Origin: Methanobacteriota archaeon
GTDB taxonomy: Archaea; Halobacteriota; Methanosarcinia; Methanosarcinales; Methanosarcinaceae
Direction: 5' to 3'
Length of the DNA stretch: 64,000 nucleotides
Assembly (NCBI GenBank): GCA_023399215.1
Contig: JAEWQJ010000031.1
Location: forward strand, 62,001 to 126,000
Part shown: positions 1 through 8,955 of the stretch, piece by piece
How positions within the stretch are numbered: the first letter of the stretch is position 1
How the letters are laid out: each line of letters begins with the position of its first letter
Program-made: the position numbers and the translations under genes
The notes under the pieces: generated by a model
What the model saw: only the letters and a program-made list of their open reading frames with translations
Databases searched by the model: none
Told to the model about the DNA's origin: nothing

Positions 1-764
1 TTGGTTCCAGGGTGCTTTGCCTCAAAGTTGTTCAGAAGTTCCCTTATCTCTCCTCGTAAAGCTTCTCCTGCATACGGGCATTCGCTGAAGTCCACAGGGA
101 GGGAGTTTAAAAGGGCATAAAGTGCCACTTCTTTCTCAGGGATATTCCTCAGGGGTTTTGCCCGCAAGACCAGACCTTCAATAGCTGCAGGCGGGGCAAG
201 CCTGACCAGACGCTCCACATCTCCCCTTAAGTGGTTGAGAAGAATTGTCTGGGCTTCATCATCCAGGTTATGTCCTGTGACGAGTTTTGTTGCTCCTATT
301 TCAAGCGCGGTCCTATTGAGAATATTTTTTCTAAGGACGCCACAGTAGCTACATGCGCCTTTTTCCCGGTCCATTGCAGCCAGTTCGTCCATAGTTACTC
401 CGTGTACCTCTTTGAAGGATTTTATGATATGCCTCACCCCTAGCATCTTCGTGAGGCTTTTTGCAACTTCGAGGGAATGAGGGCGGTATCCGTTTATTCC
501 TTCGTCCACTGAAATTGCAACAATTTCAATGTCCGGCCTGTTTCCCAGAATTTTGTGCACTATATAGAGGGCAACTGAGCTGTCCTTACCTCCGCTTAGA
601 GCAACAGCTATCACATCATTTTTACGGATACTATACTCTTTTCGTATTGTCAGTTTGATTTTCCTTTCGACATCTTCTACAAAATGTTTCTTGCAAAGGT
701 GCATCCCGGAATATTTCTGAAAAACGATGGCTTCATGATTGCATTTTTTGCATTTGATTGTCAT
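1..764 (-). CDS. TtuA/Ncs6-family tRNA 2-thiolation ATPase, 3' end cut by window edge
   Basis: The reading frame starts at ATG 764-762 and stays open to base 1, so the C-terminus lies outside the window. The N-terminus has a zinc-binding pattern (C5, C8, C24, H27), then the PP-loop SGGKDSS at about 57-63 that binds ATP. Further on are CSYCG, the signature GHNLDDEAQT, and SECPYAG; CSYCG and SECPYAG supply the three Cys that hold an Fe-S cluster in TtuA-type enzymes. The frame ends near EIRELLNNFEAKHPGT, typical of this family close to its C-terminal zinc finger. Known family role: adenylation and sulfur transfer to tRNA uridine. The exact target uridine is not visible from sequence. The family call is firm; the subfamily (TtuA or Ncs6) is less so. 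Confidence 0.88.
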   Translation of the reverse strand, partial: MTIKCKKCNHEAIVFQKYSGMHLCKKHFVEDVERKIKLTIRKEYSIRKNDVIAVALSGGKDSSVALYIVHKILGNRPDIEIVAISVDEGINGYRPHSLEVAKSLTKMLGVRHIIKSFKEVHGVTMDELAAMDREKGACSYCGVLRKNILNRTALEIGATKLVTGHNLDDEAQTILLNHLRGDVERLVRLAPPAAIEGLVLRAKPLRNIPEKEVALYALLNSLPVDFSECPYAGEALRGEIRELLNNFEAKHPGT

Positions 765-2052
765 TTGAATCCTTTTTTCTGCCAATTGCCTGAAAATAAT
801 CTGAAAGGCTGAAATCTGACAAACAGATATAATTTAATTATTTTCAATTATTCTATGCCAGAATTCATTTAGGAAAGGAATAGATCATATATATTGCTTT
901 TTATGTATTTTTACAGAAGAGCGTTTTTACAGCTTTTTTACCTATTTTCAGAATTTTTTATACATATTCTCTAATTATTTTTTCTTTTTCGGCTTATTTT
1001 CTTCTTTTCATTTTAATTTCAGAGTTTTTCCTTTTTTAATTTATTTCTTGAGAATCTTCAGGTGTCCAGAAGAAGATTCCTAAAGATAAAACTCGAAAAA
1101 GAGATCCATGTGTCTTCGGTTAAGTGATAAATCGTGATAAATTGTCTTCAGTTCCACAATATTTGATGAATATTGCAATTGATCGGAGACGGAACATGAC
1201 ATCGATTTCATGTAAATAGGCCAAAATTTAAGGCAGGTTTCTAATGCAAAATCGGTAGTTTTCAGGAAAGAAAATTCTTTCACCGATGATCAATGAAAAG
1301 AGATCAAGTATTTTGCAATACTTAATAAAGGTATATAAATCTAATAAAGGTATATAAATCGTCCTTCTATATGATACTTTTGATGCCCTTCTTATTTTTA
1401 TGCAATTCCTTCTTATTTTTCTGCGATTAAGTGTCAAAATCAAGTATTATAGCGGCAGTCTCTAACTCAACTTCTAACGGTCATTTTACACTTGTTATCA
1501 CAAGATCGTCCTTGGCTGGCATGCCGCAAATTAAGCCTGAACGAGTGCGCTCTACAATCAATTGTCTCACCATTTGTGCCAGACTCGCAAAAGCGATGAA
1601 GCTTAAGATTTGGCTTTGCTAAAACAGGTTTCCTGTATTGCGTGGCAACATATCAATTTTCATAATCACTACGAGTTCAACAAGTGGTCAGAGTTCATCA
1701 ATAATCAACGACTCTGCACAATAATTAGTTCCTAAACTGTCTTTATGAGTTTTATCCATTTGTAGATCAAGTTTAATTCTACGACGACACATTTTAAGCT
1801 CGTTAAAACCATGTCTTGAATCTGGAAGATTGTACGGTTTTTAATAGAGAAGCCGCTTTCCGTCTTTCTCTTCCGTCTCAACAGTTTGGATTTTTAGTTA
1901 GAAAGTTGAGCTATATATAGAAGGTCAATATAAGACTAGTATAACATTATAAGCAAAAGCTTATAAAAATAATTAAATTTGATAATTGATAGCTTTTGTT
2001 TTATTAAGTGCGCAGTCCAAATGGACAATGCACATTTGATAGGGGGAGCACT
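765..2052. other. Intergenic region, no supported gene
   Basis: AT-rich stretch of 1.3 kb between the tRNA-thiolation gene and a small hypothetical gene. Short open frames on both strands have no ribosome binding site or recognisable composition. The part from about 1430 to 1860 has a higher GC content and could be an old gene remnant, but I cannot identify it. A tandem duplication lies at 1321-1359. Confidence 0.5.
1321..1359. repeat. Tandem duplication of about 20 bp
   Basis: CTTAATAAAGGTATATAAAT is followed directly by CTAATAAAGGTATATAAAT (20 and 19 bp). Each copy carries a TATA-like TATATAAA, but no gene follows closely. Confidence 0.8.
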
Positions 2053-2313
2053 ATGTCAGTTAAAATCGAATGGCAAATTTTTAAAGCCGAGACCCGGAGC
2101 GATGGCACGTGGAGTTCGAATAGCCCTGCCCTTGAGGAGCTGCTCAACGCCATAGCAAGCCCGGACAAAATAAAGGAACCTTCTCTGGATATTGAAGGTG
2201 CTATGGCCCATCTGGCCATCAAAGGGTTGCCGTATTTCAAAATAACCGAAGTCACTTCCGGGAATACCAGAGAGAATAACAGCATTAAAAAGCCTTCAGT
2301 GGCCATATGCTAG
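2053..2313 (+). CDS. Small hypothetical protein (86 aa)
   Basis: The start at ATG 2053 is preceded by a strong ribosome binding site (AGGGGGAG at 2041-2048, five bases away). This is preferred to an upstream in-frame ATG at 2008 that has none. The product begins MSVKIEWQIFKAETRSDG, has mixed charge, no membrane segment and no Cys pair until the final residue. A strong Shine-Dalgarno sequence and coding-like composition argue that it is a real gene. I do not recognise the family. It stands alone between long intergenic regions, with an AT-rich promoter-like stretch just upstream (1915-1990). Confidence 0.6.
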   Translation: MSVKIEWQIFKAETRSDGTWSSNSPALEELLNAIASPDKIKEPSLDIEGAMAHLAIKGLPYFKITEVTSGNTRENNSIKKPSVAIC

Positions 2314-3230
2314 CATGAACTCAAAGGTAAAAACCGGTAAAAATAGACAATTGTGTTCGGTTAAAACGCTATCTGAAGAAAATGTGTTATTTTCATTGCA
2401 TTTCTGTAAATCTGTAGTATGGAAAAAATAGAACATTATAATCTTTATATTAAATTATATTATAATATATTATTTTTATTTTATTTAACTGTATGAGACC
2501 TCTTTTACACATATTCTGGTTTTTCGTAACTCTGCATCTACTGTTTTGAGTGAGAGACAACGATAAACTAAACAGGCAGTAGATTCCTGATTCAATCGTT
2601 GAAATTTACCTGAAGATTTTGTTGACACAGGTCCCAGGAAGAGCATAATGATTCAGCCAGGTTTCTATACAAATTTCTTTTAAAATAATCTCCCATATTT
2701 AAATAGAGGACAAGTGCCGTATAAGACGAATTCTGAACTGACAAAAACGGTCAGGGTAAAACTGCCAGAGATGGACAGGTATTTACAAGAAAGCTTTCAA
2801 CAGCGTCTGGGATATAAAGAACCTTCCGAATAAAAAGGAGATACTACAAGAGAAGAGACTACTCACAAGGTTGCCTGAAGTGCGGTGGAGAAAGTGCATG
2901 AAAAAAATTCTAAAAAAGCTGGGTGAAAAATAAGTTTTTGATTTTTGAGACTCTGTCTGTTTATCTTTTGAATTCTTTTTTACGAATATTCTATACTTAT
3001 CATCAAGACAACCAGCTTGAAAAAGACAACCAGCTTGAAGATATCTGCGATGCTCTTCCTATAAAATAGATGGCAGTCGACCTTCTATCCACAAGATGAC
3101 CATCCTGATGATAATCTTAACACTACCTAATTGTTAAAGGCCTGAAAATTGGGGCTACATATTTGGGATATCAGGAAAATAAGAAAAAGATACATTTTAA
3201 ATATTTGAACAAAGTATCTAATATATATTG
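2314..3230. other. Intergenic region, no supported gene
   Basis: About 0.9 kb with no open frame that has a start and a ribosome binding site. The part around 2760-2930 looks faintly coding-like but is broken by stops in all frames. It ends in a TATA-like stretch (ATATATAT near 3220) that probably belongs to the small gene at 3243. Confidence 0.4.
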
Positions 3231-3242
3231 GGAGGTGTAAAA

Positions 3243-3383
3243 ATGCATATATTATCCTTCATAATAAATACTAAATGCAAATACCGCAATTCATGCCCAT
3301 ATTTCCAGAAAGGAGGCAAATACTGTGAAGGATTGGACTACTGTAAGTGCGGGCTATTTTTGAAAAGGAAAAGAGGAGTCTAA
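3243..3383 (+). CDS. Small Cys-rich protein (46 aa)
   Basis: An open frame of 46 codons follows an almost ideal archaeal ribosome binding site, GGAGGTG at 3231-3237, five bases before ATG 3243. The peptide begins MHILSFIINTKCKYRN and carries five Cys (C12, C18, C28, C34, C36), the last two in a CKC pair. It ends in the basic tail KRKRGV. The Cys-rich centre suggests a small metal-binding or zinc-ribbon-like protein; that is inference, and no family is recognised. A TATA-like ATATATAT lies about 20 bases upstream. It is too short for usual gene-finding cut-offs. Confidence 0.6.
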   Translation: MHILSFIINTKCKYRNSCPYFQKGGKYCEGLDYCKCGLFLKRKRGV

Positions 3384-4207
3384 ACTTTTTCGGCTCTTGC
3401 TCTTGAAGTCCTTGCTCTCAGTCGTTATTCTTAGTCTCTTTTGCTTCCTGTAACTTCTTCTTAACAGCTCTTGCTTTTGCTTCTAACTACCTTTTCTTAG
3501 AGATTTAGAGAAATAAAAGTACTTATTACTACTTGACTTAACGATTTTTATCCCACCTGTTCATTCCAAAACCAACTTTATTCTCAAAAATAGTAAAGTT
3601 TCAGAGTATCTTCCATAATCTGAAGCTCGACTAATTATTCAGAATATGGATTCAGAGAAGCAATTTTGAGTTTTGGGATTAACTCCATATGTACCTTTTT
3701 TGAATCGATCGAAACTGTCAGGTTCAGTTTTGCATCTAGTTGTCCTCTGAACTTTGCACAAATCCATTACCAGGGGTGTACATTAGAGTAGGGGCGTTCT
3801 GAATGAATAGAATGGCGGGTTGTTCCGCAATACATGATATAACTCTCGTTGCACCATATTACAGTAGGATTACCTCAAATAGAAAAGGTAGCTCAGTGGT
3901 GGAATTCATAGCATAGCTTCTTGTCGCACCTGCGGAAGTGGAGAAAAAACAAAAATAACGAATTTCCATGTATATGGGCTAATGTAATAAGGTATACAGA
4001 AAGCAAGGTATACAGAAAGCAGAAAAAATAAATAACTTAGCATGAAACGCAATTTATTTTGTTTTTTACTATAAGTGAGCGAAAATGTTTCATAATCAGT
4101 AAATAGTAGAAATATTTTTAAATAGTAATGATTATACTCTCTGGTGTATCTCACAAAAGTTGGATCTAATCCACAAAAATTCAATTAAGTTTCAGAGGGC
4201 TGGCCGG
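3384..4207. other. Intergenic region, no supported gene
   Basis: About 0.8 kb without a supported gene. A stretch at about 3885-3945 resembles the 5' half of a tRNA (D-arm-like TAGCTCAGTGGTGG), but no T-arm follows, so no tRNA is called. A minus-strand open frame at 3906-4184 is AT-rich and overlaps the next gene's start; it is not supported. Confidence 0.4.
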
Positions 4208-5608
4208 GTGGAAGGTGTTTCATTAATTTTACTTTTTTTGTCAGTTTTAGGAGGTTACCTGCTTGGCATAATTTCAGGGCTCCTGCCTGGAGTGCATAAC
4301 AATAATTTTGCGCTTGCCCTTATAGCCCTTGCCCCTTTCCTGGCTGAAAAAGGGCTTGCCCCTTTTTACATAGCCGTGATTATCCTCTCAAATGCTGTCT
4401 CTCAGACTTTCCACGACGTGATCCCCTCAGTGTTTCTAGGGGCACCGGATGGGGATACCGCGCTAATGGTCCTGCCAGGGCACAGGCTTCTGCTTGATGG
4501 GGCAGGAGCTGAGGCAGTCCGGCTTTCAGCACTCGGAAGCGCTGGCTCGGTAGTTGCTTCCCTTATTTTCGTGCTGCCGTTTTCGCTTTTCTTTAAGGCC
4601 ATTTATCCTTATGTTGAAGCACATATGGCATTGATTCTTATTTTAATTGTCTTTTTAATGCTTGCAAGTGAAAAAAATGAAAGCGTTGAAGATTCAAAGG
4701 AGAAAAGCCCATTTGCAAAATATAAGTACAAAGTTTTTGCCCTCATTTTGTTTTTAATCACAGGCATGCTTGGACTCTTCGCTTTTGATAGGGAATCCCT
4801 TATGGTTCCGGTTGTTAATTTTGGCGAGCCTTCCATACTCTTGCCCCTTCTGAGCGGGCTTTTCGGGGCTTCCCAGCTAATAATAAGCCTTCTCACAAGC
4901 TCGAATATTCCCGAAGAGTCAGTGTCGGCACTCAAGCTTTCTCGAAAACGAATTTTTAGAGGAATCCTTACAGGCAGTGCAGCAGGTTCGCTTGTGGCAT
5001 GGCTGCCAGGTCTCTCTTCAGCGATTGCAGCACTACTTACAGGCCTTGTTGCAAAGGTCGATTTTGACAGGATTCCACTTAAGAAAAAAACCTCCGAACC
5101 CGAGATCGGAAAGTTAAAAACCTCTCTTTATTCTGACCCCTATGCCAGTAATCCTTCAACGCTTGAGAGCTCGAAGGAATTCATAATTTCAAATTCCGGA
5201 GTAAACACTTCAAATGCAATTTTCGGGCTTGTTGCTTTTGTAGTGATCGGAAGGACACGAAGTGGGGCAATGGTTGCCGTAGAAGATATTCTGGAGACAA
5301 ATATACTTGATTTACCTGTACTGCTGCTCTTTTTTGCTGCTATGGTCTTAACTTCGCTATTTTCATACTTTTCGACGATTTGGATAGGAAACAACGCTCA
5401 TTTCTTTCTAAAGAAAGTTAATTACAGCAGACTCTGTACAGGTGTTCTTATCGGACTTGGAGTAATGGTTTATCTTTTCACAGGGCTTTTCGGGTTTTTC
5501 ATTTTTGTGATCTCTACCCCAATAGGAATGCTCTCTTCTTTTATGAATGTCAGGAAATCCCATGCAATGGGAGTCATCTTACTGCCTGTGATCCTGTACT
5601 TTTTGTAA
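4208..5608 (+). CDS. TctA-like archaeal membrane protein (COG1784-type)
   Basis: A polytopic membrane protein of about 466 residues with at least ten hydrophobic segments. The N-terminal LLGIISGLLPGVHNNNFA resembles the G-rich first repeat of tripartite tricarboxylate transporter TctA proteins, and a second G-rich repeat, AAGSLVAWLPGLSSAIAA, occurs mid-protein. That is the two-fold arrangement of the TctA superfamily. No TctB or TctC partner is nearby, as is usual for the archaeal branch, whose substrate is unknown. The start is uncertain: GTG 4208 has GAGG nine bases upstream, while TTG 4160 would give 482 residues with a weaker site. Confidence 0.75.
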   Translation: MEGVSLILLFLSVLGGYLLGIISGLLPGVHNNNFALALIALAPFLAEKGLAPFYIAVIILSNAVSQTFHDVIPSVFLGAPDGDTALMVLPGHRLLLDGAGAEAVRLSALGSAGSVVASLIFVLPFSLFFKAIYPYVEAHMALILILIVFLMLASEKNESVEDSKEKSPFAKYKYKVFALILFLITGMLGLFAFDRESLMVPVVNFGEPSILLPLLSGLFGASQLIISLLTSSNIPEESVSALKLSRKRIFRGILTGSAAGSLVAWLPGLSSAIAALLTGLVAKVDFDRIPLKKKTSEPEIGKLKTSLYSDPYASNPSTLESSKEFIISNSGVNTSNAIFGLVAFVVIGRTRSGAMVAVEDILETNILDLPVLLLFFAAMVLTSLFSYFSTIWIGNNAHFFLKKVNYSRLCTGVLIGLGVMVYLFTGLFGFFIFVISTPIGMLSSFMNVRKSHAMGVILLPVILYFL

Positions 5609-5779
5609 ATATATCTTTTCATAAATGAATTTTTAATTAGAGATCGGACAATAAGCCGATTATAACTCCAAAGCAATCGTTCTATTTCCATTTTGAATTC
5701 AGAGAGATTTTTTTCCTTTGCTCCAGAAATTTTACATTTTCAATCCGATGGTGTGTAAAAATATAAAACTTAAAATGTA

Positions 5780-5861
5780 TTGGGCTGGAAATGTACAGAG
5801 AGCTACGAAGTATCTGGTATTTGGGTTGGAAATATACAGAGAGCTACAAAGTATCTGTTAT
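5780..5861. repeat. 41-bp tandem duplication
   Basis: Two head-to-tail copies (5780-5820 and 5821-5861) differ at only a few bases; each begins TTGGG(C/T)TGGAAAT and ends with AAGTATCTG. They lie in the 0.5 kb intergenic region 5609-6126, which holds no supported gene. Two looser repeats of about 27 bp (AAAAAGTAAAACCAGGCAA and variants) follow at about 5898-5952. Confidence 0.8.
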
Positions 5862-6126
5862 AAAAGAAAATAATAATAAAACAATCAATAAAACTAAAAA
5901 AGTAAAACCAGGCAACAAAGCCAAAAAGGTAAAATCAGGCAATAAATGCAAAAAAAATAATCTAAAATAGTCGACTGCGGCTTGTTTGAATTAAAAAAGG
6001 CCGAGTTCGAATAGAACCGAAAATTCCTGATAATATAAAAAATTCCTGATAAATTGAAATATTTCGAATAAAGAGAAAAAGATTGAATCAAATTGAAATA
6101 AATAACCAGAAGGGGTATCCAGGAAT

Positions 6127-6627
6127 ATGGAAGTAAAACTTGAACAGCGTTTAACTGAGCTCAGGGCAGAATATGAATCAGGGCAGAAAATCCTTAAAGA
6201 CATTGAATTAAAGCTTGCAGAACTTGAAGACCGAAAAAAAACTCTGAAAGAGACTCTCCTTCGCATTAGCGGGGCAATTGACTTGCTCGAAGAGGTCCTG
6301 GAAGTAAAAGAAAGCGTGGAAGGGCCAGAAACCCTGGCAGGACCCGGAACTGTTACAGGAAACGTGGAAGTTCCGAATGTTGTAAAACAGCCCCTTCAGA
6401 AAGCCATTAAAATTCTGGAAGAAGCCGGGCTTACAGCAGGAGAGGTTGTCGAACAAAAGGTGGTTTTACCCATAGGGGTTATGGCTGGAGATATTATCAG
6501 GCAGGAACCGAAACCAGGTACGAAGTCCCCTGCAGGATCATCCGTAAAACTTGTAGTTGCAGTAAAAGGCAAGTTTTTGCCATCTGAGAGAAGCTCACTG
6601 TGCGACACTTTTTCCGACCGCATCTGA
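6127..6627 (+). CDS. Coiled-coil and PASTA-domain protein (166 aa)
   Basis: Residues 1-60 form a charged helical region (EQRLTELRAEYESGQKILK and on) with heptad-like spacing, predicted to be coiled coil. Residues about 80-148 match a PASTA domain: VPNVVKQPLQKAIKILEEAG, then a GxxxxQEPKPGTKSPAGSSV stretch and VKLVVAV. PASTA domains bind cell-wall fragments in bacteria; in archaea their role is unknown. There is no signal peptide or membrane segment, so the protein is probably cytoplasmic. The gene is followed by a TPR gene whose coding-like 5' region overlaps its end. Function is not established. Confidence 0.75.
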   Translation: MEVKLEQRLTELRAEYESGQKILKDIELKLAELEDRKKTLKETLLRISGAIDLLEEVLEVKESVEGPETLAGPGTVTGNVEVPNVVKQPLQKAIKILEEAGLTAGEVVEQKVVLPIGVMAGDIIRQEPKPGTKSPAGSSVKLVVAVKGKFLPSERSSLCDTFSDRI

Positions 6628-6808
6628 ACGAGGTAAAGGAGGGCTTAAAACGGAGGCTTACACTTCCAAAACAAAGATTTCCCTGAACGAACTTCGGGAA
6701 CACTGCAGGGCAGCAATTTCAGCCTTTTCTGCGCTTGAGCATTCAGGGAGTCAGGCATCGCAGAGGCTTTGCCTGGAAAAATTCCTCAACGAATGCCAGG
6801 GCGCTTCA

Positions 6809-8020
6809 ATGGTCTTATGGCACAAAAAGGATAGAAAACTCGGAAAACACCTCCGATCTGTGCTTTCAGTCTCTAATAATTCTCCTCTTTCCCCAGCAGC
6901 TTTTTCCGGGTTCAAAACAGTGATTATAGAAATGGAAAAAGAGAAAATAGCTGGATTAGGAAAAACTGAAGGAATAGAGAACGAGAAAACAGCAGGAGTA
7001 GGAAAAACTGAAGGAATAGAGAATACTGACGGAACAGAAAAAGCTGGGGAAATAAAGAATAATGAAGAAATAAAAAAAGCTGAAGAAACAGAAAATATTC
7101 TAGAAATTGAAAAGACTTCCCGTAACAAAAAAAAGCAAGGTGCACCTGAAGAAGATGTCGATCAAGGGAAATCGGCCGCTTTTCTATATAACACGGAAGC
7201 AAAAAAACTTACTTTTCATGGAAATATCTATGAAATCCTGCCTATTTTCCTGAATGTAAGAGACCTTTACGCCTCCTTGTCGTTTTTCGAAGAACTTCAG
7301 GCCTGTGCTGAACGGCTTGAAAAGGATCCACAGGACGCCACAGCTCTCTTTCAGAAGGCTGTGCTCATGTATAAGGCCAGGCGGTTTGAAACTGCCCTGC
7401 AGCTTACCGCAAAGGTTCTGAAAATTATTCCTGACGATCACAGGGTCTGGTATAATAGAGGCGTTATTCTCTCGGAACTGGGCCGGCTTGAAGACGCGAT
7501 TGCGGCTTATGACAGGACAATTGAGCTTGAACCGGCTTTTGAAATTGCTTGGGACAATAAAGGAGTTGTTCTTGCAAGGCTTGGCAGGTTTGAAGAAGCC
7601 CTCGAAACCTACGATAAAATTCTTCGGAGATCTCCAGAATATGCTGAAGCCTGGGCAGGAAAAGGCTCCATACTTTCGGCCCTCGGTAGAGAAGAAGAAG
7701 CTCTTGAAGCTTACAGTTCAGCCCTTCGAATCAGGCCTGAATACCTTGAGGCCCTTACTTCGGCCGGAAGTGTGCTTTCCAGACTAGGCAGGTACGAGGA
7801 AGCACTGAAGATTTACGATAAGGCGCTTCAGCTCGTCCCTAAAGAGCCCCGCTTCTGGGCAGCCAGGGGTTTTGTCCTTTCGGAAATGGGTAAACAGGAG
7901 GAAGCATTGAAAAGCTGTAATCGAGCCCTGGAATTGCAATCTGGTTTCGTTCCTGCGCTTGAAGTAAAGGTAAGAATTCTTTCAGAAATCCAAAGACAGA
8001 AGGCTAAACCCTCTAAGTAA
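6809..8020 (+). CDS. TPR-repeat protein, 5' end uncertain
   Basis: The first half is a Glu/Lys/Gly-rich linker with repeated KTEGIEN motifs. The C-terminal half (about 150-395) holds six or seven tetratricopeptide repeats of 34 residues with the usual W/G/Y/A pattern (for example AWDNKGVVLARLGRFEEALE). TPR proteins act as protein-binding scaffolds; the partner is unknown. ATG 6809 is the first start codon in frame, but it has no ribosome binding site, and the frame upstream to about 6650 reads like protein without any start codon. A GTG-started frame at 6600 joins it if one base is slipped at the A-run near 6647-6650. The N-terminus is therefore likely longer or the gene is damaged. Confidence 0.7.
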   Translation: MVLWHKKDRKLGKHLRSVLSVSNNSPLSPAAFSGFKTVIIEMEKEKIAGLGKTEGIENEKTAGVGKTEGIENTDGTEKAGEIKNNEEIKKAEETENILEIEKTSRNKKKQGAPEEDVDQGKSAAFLYNTEAKKLTFHGNIYEILPIFLNVRDLYASLSFFEELQACAERLEKDPQDATALFQKAVLMYKARRFETALQLTAKVLKIIPDDHRVWYNRGVILSELGRLEDAIAAYDRTIELEPAFEIAWDNKGVVLARLGRFEEALETYDKILRRSPEYAEAWAGKGSILSALGREEEALEAYSSALRIRPEYLEALTSAGSVLSRLGRYEEALKIYDKALQLVPKEPRFWAARGFVLSEMGKQEEALKSCNRALELQSGFVPALEVKVRILSEIQRQKAKPSK

Positions 8021-8294
8021 TTTCTTTTTTTATTTTCCTTCAGTCATTATTTTTTATACGTTTATTCCTGTCCTTTTTTGGGCTTAGAAATAGGTTAAAT
8101 TCCTCCTATCCTGAGTTTAAGAATCGACTGTACTCCTCCAATTACAGGACAGTTTTTTTATATTAGGGAAAATTCGAATCAGAAAAAGTATATCTCATTG
8201 AAAACAAAAAATGCAAAATACCAGTTTTAGCTCTGGTTCCATGCGTGAAATGTAAAAACGACCAGGTGTGGCAAAAAACCGGAAGGGATCCGGA

Positions 8295-8903
8295 ATGAGC
8301 TTTCACTGGAAAAGCGAGGATTCCGATATGACAGAAGAAAATGTGAGTGAAAAGATGGATAAAGCAAAGCAAAAGGAGTCGCAAGCGGCAGAAAAAACCG
8401 AAGAACCAGAGGATCTCAAACAGCTCCTTGTCAAAGCTGGTGAGACTGGCAGTTACGAAGACAAACTCAGGCTGTATGATAAAGCTTTAGCTCTGGACCC
8501 TTTGTTTCTCGATGCCTGGATCCAGAAAGGTTTCGCCCTGGACAGGATGGGGAAATCAAAGGAAGCTCTTGACTGCTATGACAGGGCTCTTGAAATCGAT
8601 CCTGAAAATCTGGGGATCAGGTGCCTCAAAGGTTTTGCCTTTAACAACCTGAGTGAATTTGAAAAGTCGATCGAGTCTTATGATGAGGTTCTGAAAGTAA
8701 ATCCTGATGATGTATTCTCGTTATATCAGAAAGGTTTAGCGCTGGAAAGCCTTGGAAGATATGGGGAAGCTATGAAGTGTTATGATAACGCGCTTGATAT
8801 CGATCCGACTGATGTTCTTATAAGAGAAAAGAAATTGAGGCTTCTGGAAGTTATTTATAAAAAAGGAACTTTAACTGACTCTCCAGACAGCGACTTCAAT
8901 TGA
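8295..8903 (+). CDS. TPR-repeat protein (202 aa)
   Basis: After a charged N-terminal stretch of about 55 residues, the protein has four tetratricopeptide repeats (for example DAWIQKGFALDRMGKSKEAL and SLYQKGLALESLGRYGEAM). It is soluble and probably a scaffold. ATG 8295 is preferred, since AAGGGAT lies upstream; GTG 8268 in the same frame would add nine residues. It follows the longer TPR gene at 6809 in the same orientation after a 270-base gap, so the two may be paralogues from a duplication. No specific function can be assigned. Confidence 0.8.
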   Translation: MSFHWKSEDSDMTEENVSEKMDKAKQKESQAAEKTEEPEDLKQLLVKAGETGSYEDKLRLYDKALALDPLFLDAWIQKGFALDRMGKSKEALDCYDRALEIDPENLGIRCLKGFAFNNLSEFEKSIESYDEVLKVNPDDVFSLYQKGLALESLGRYGEAMKCYDNALDIDPTDVLIREKKLRLLEVIYKKGTLTDSPDSDFN

Positions 8904-8955
8904 ATTAAGAATTTTAGAAATCTGAGATGAAAAGTGCAGGGCCGGAAATCGGCCT

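Noticed and set aside
1431..1622. Open frame of 63 codons in the first intergenic region, possibly a transposase remnant
   Set aside because: No recognisable motif, no inverted repeats or target duplication around it.
3885..3945. tRNA-like sequence with a D-arm-like TAGCTCAGTGGTGG
   Set aside because: No T-arm (GGTTCGAATCC-like) and no pairing acceptor ends within the expected 70-80 bases, so it is at most a fragment.
3906..4184. Minus-strand open frame of 92 codons
   Set aside because: AT-rich, no ribosome binding site, overlaps the 5' end of the TctA-like gene; composition unlike real genes here.
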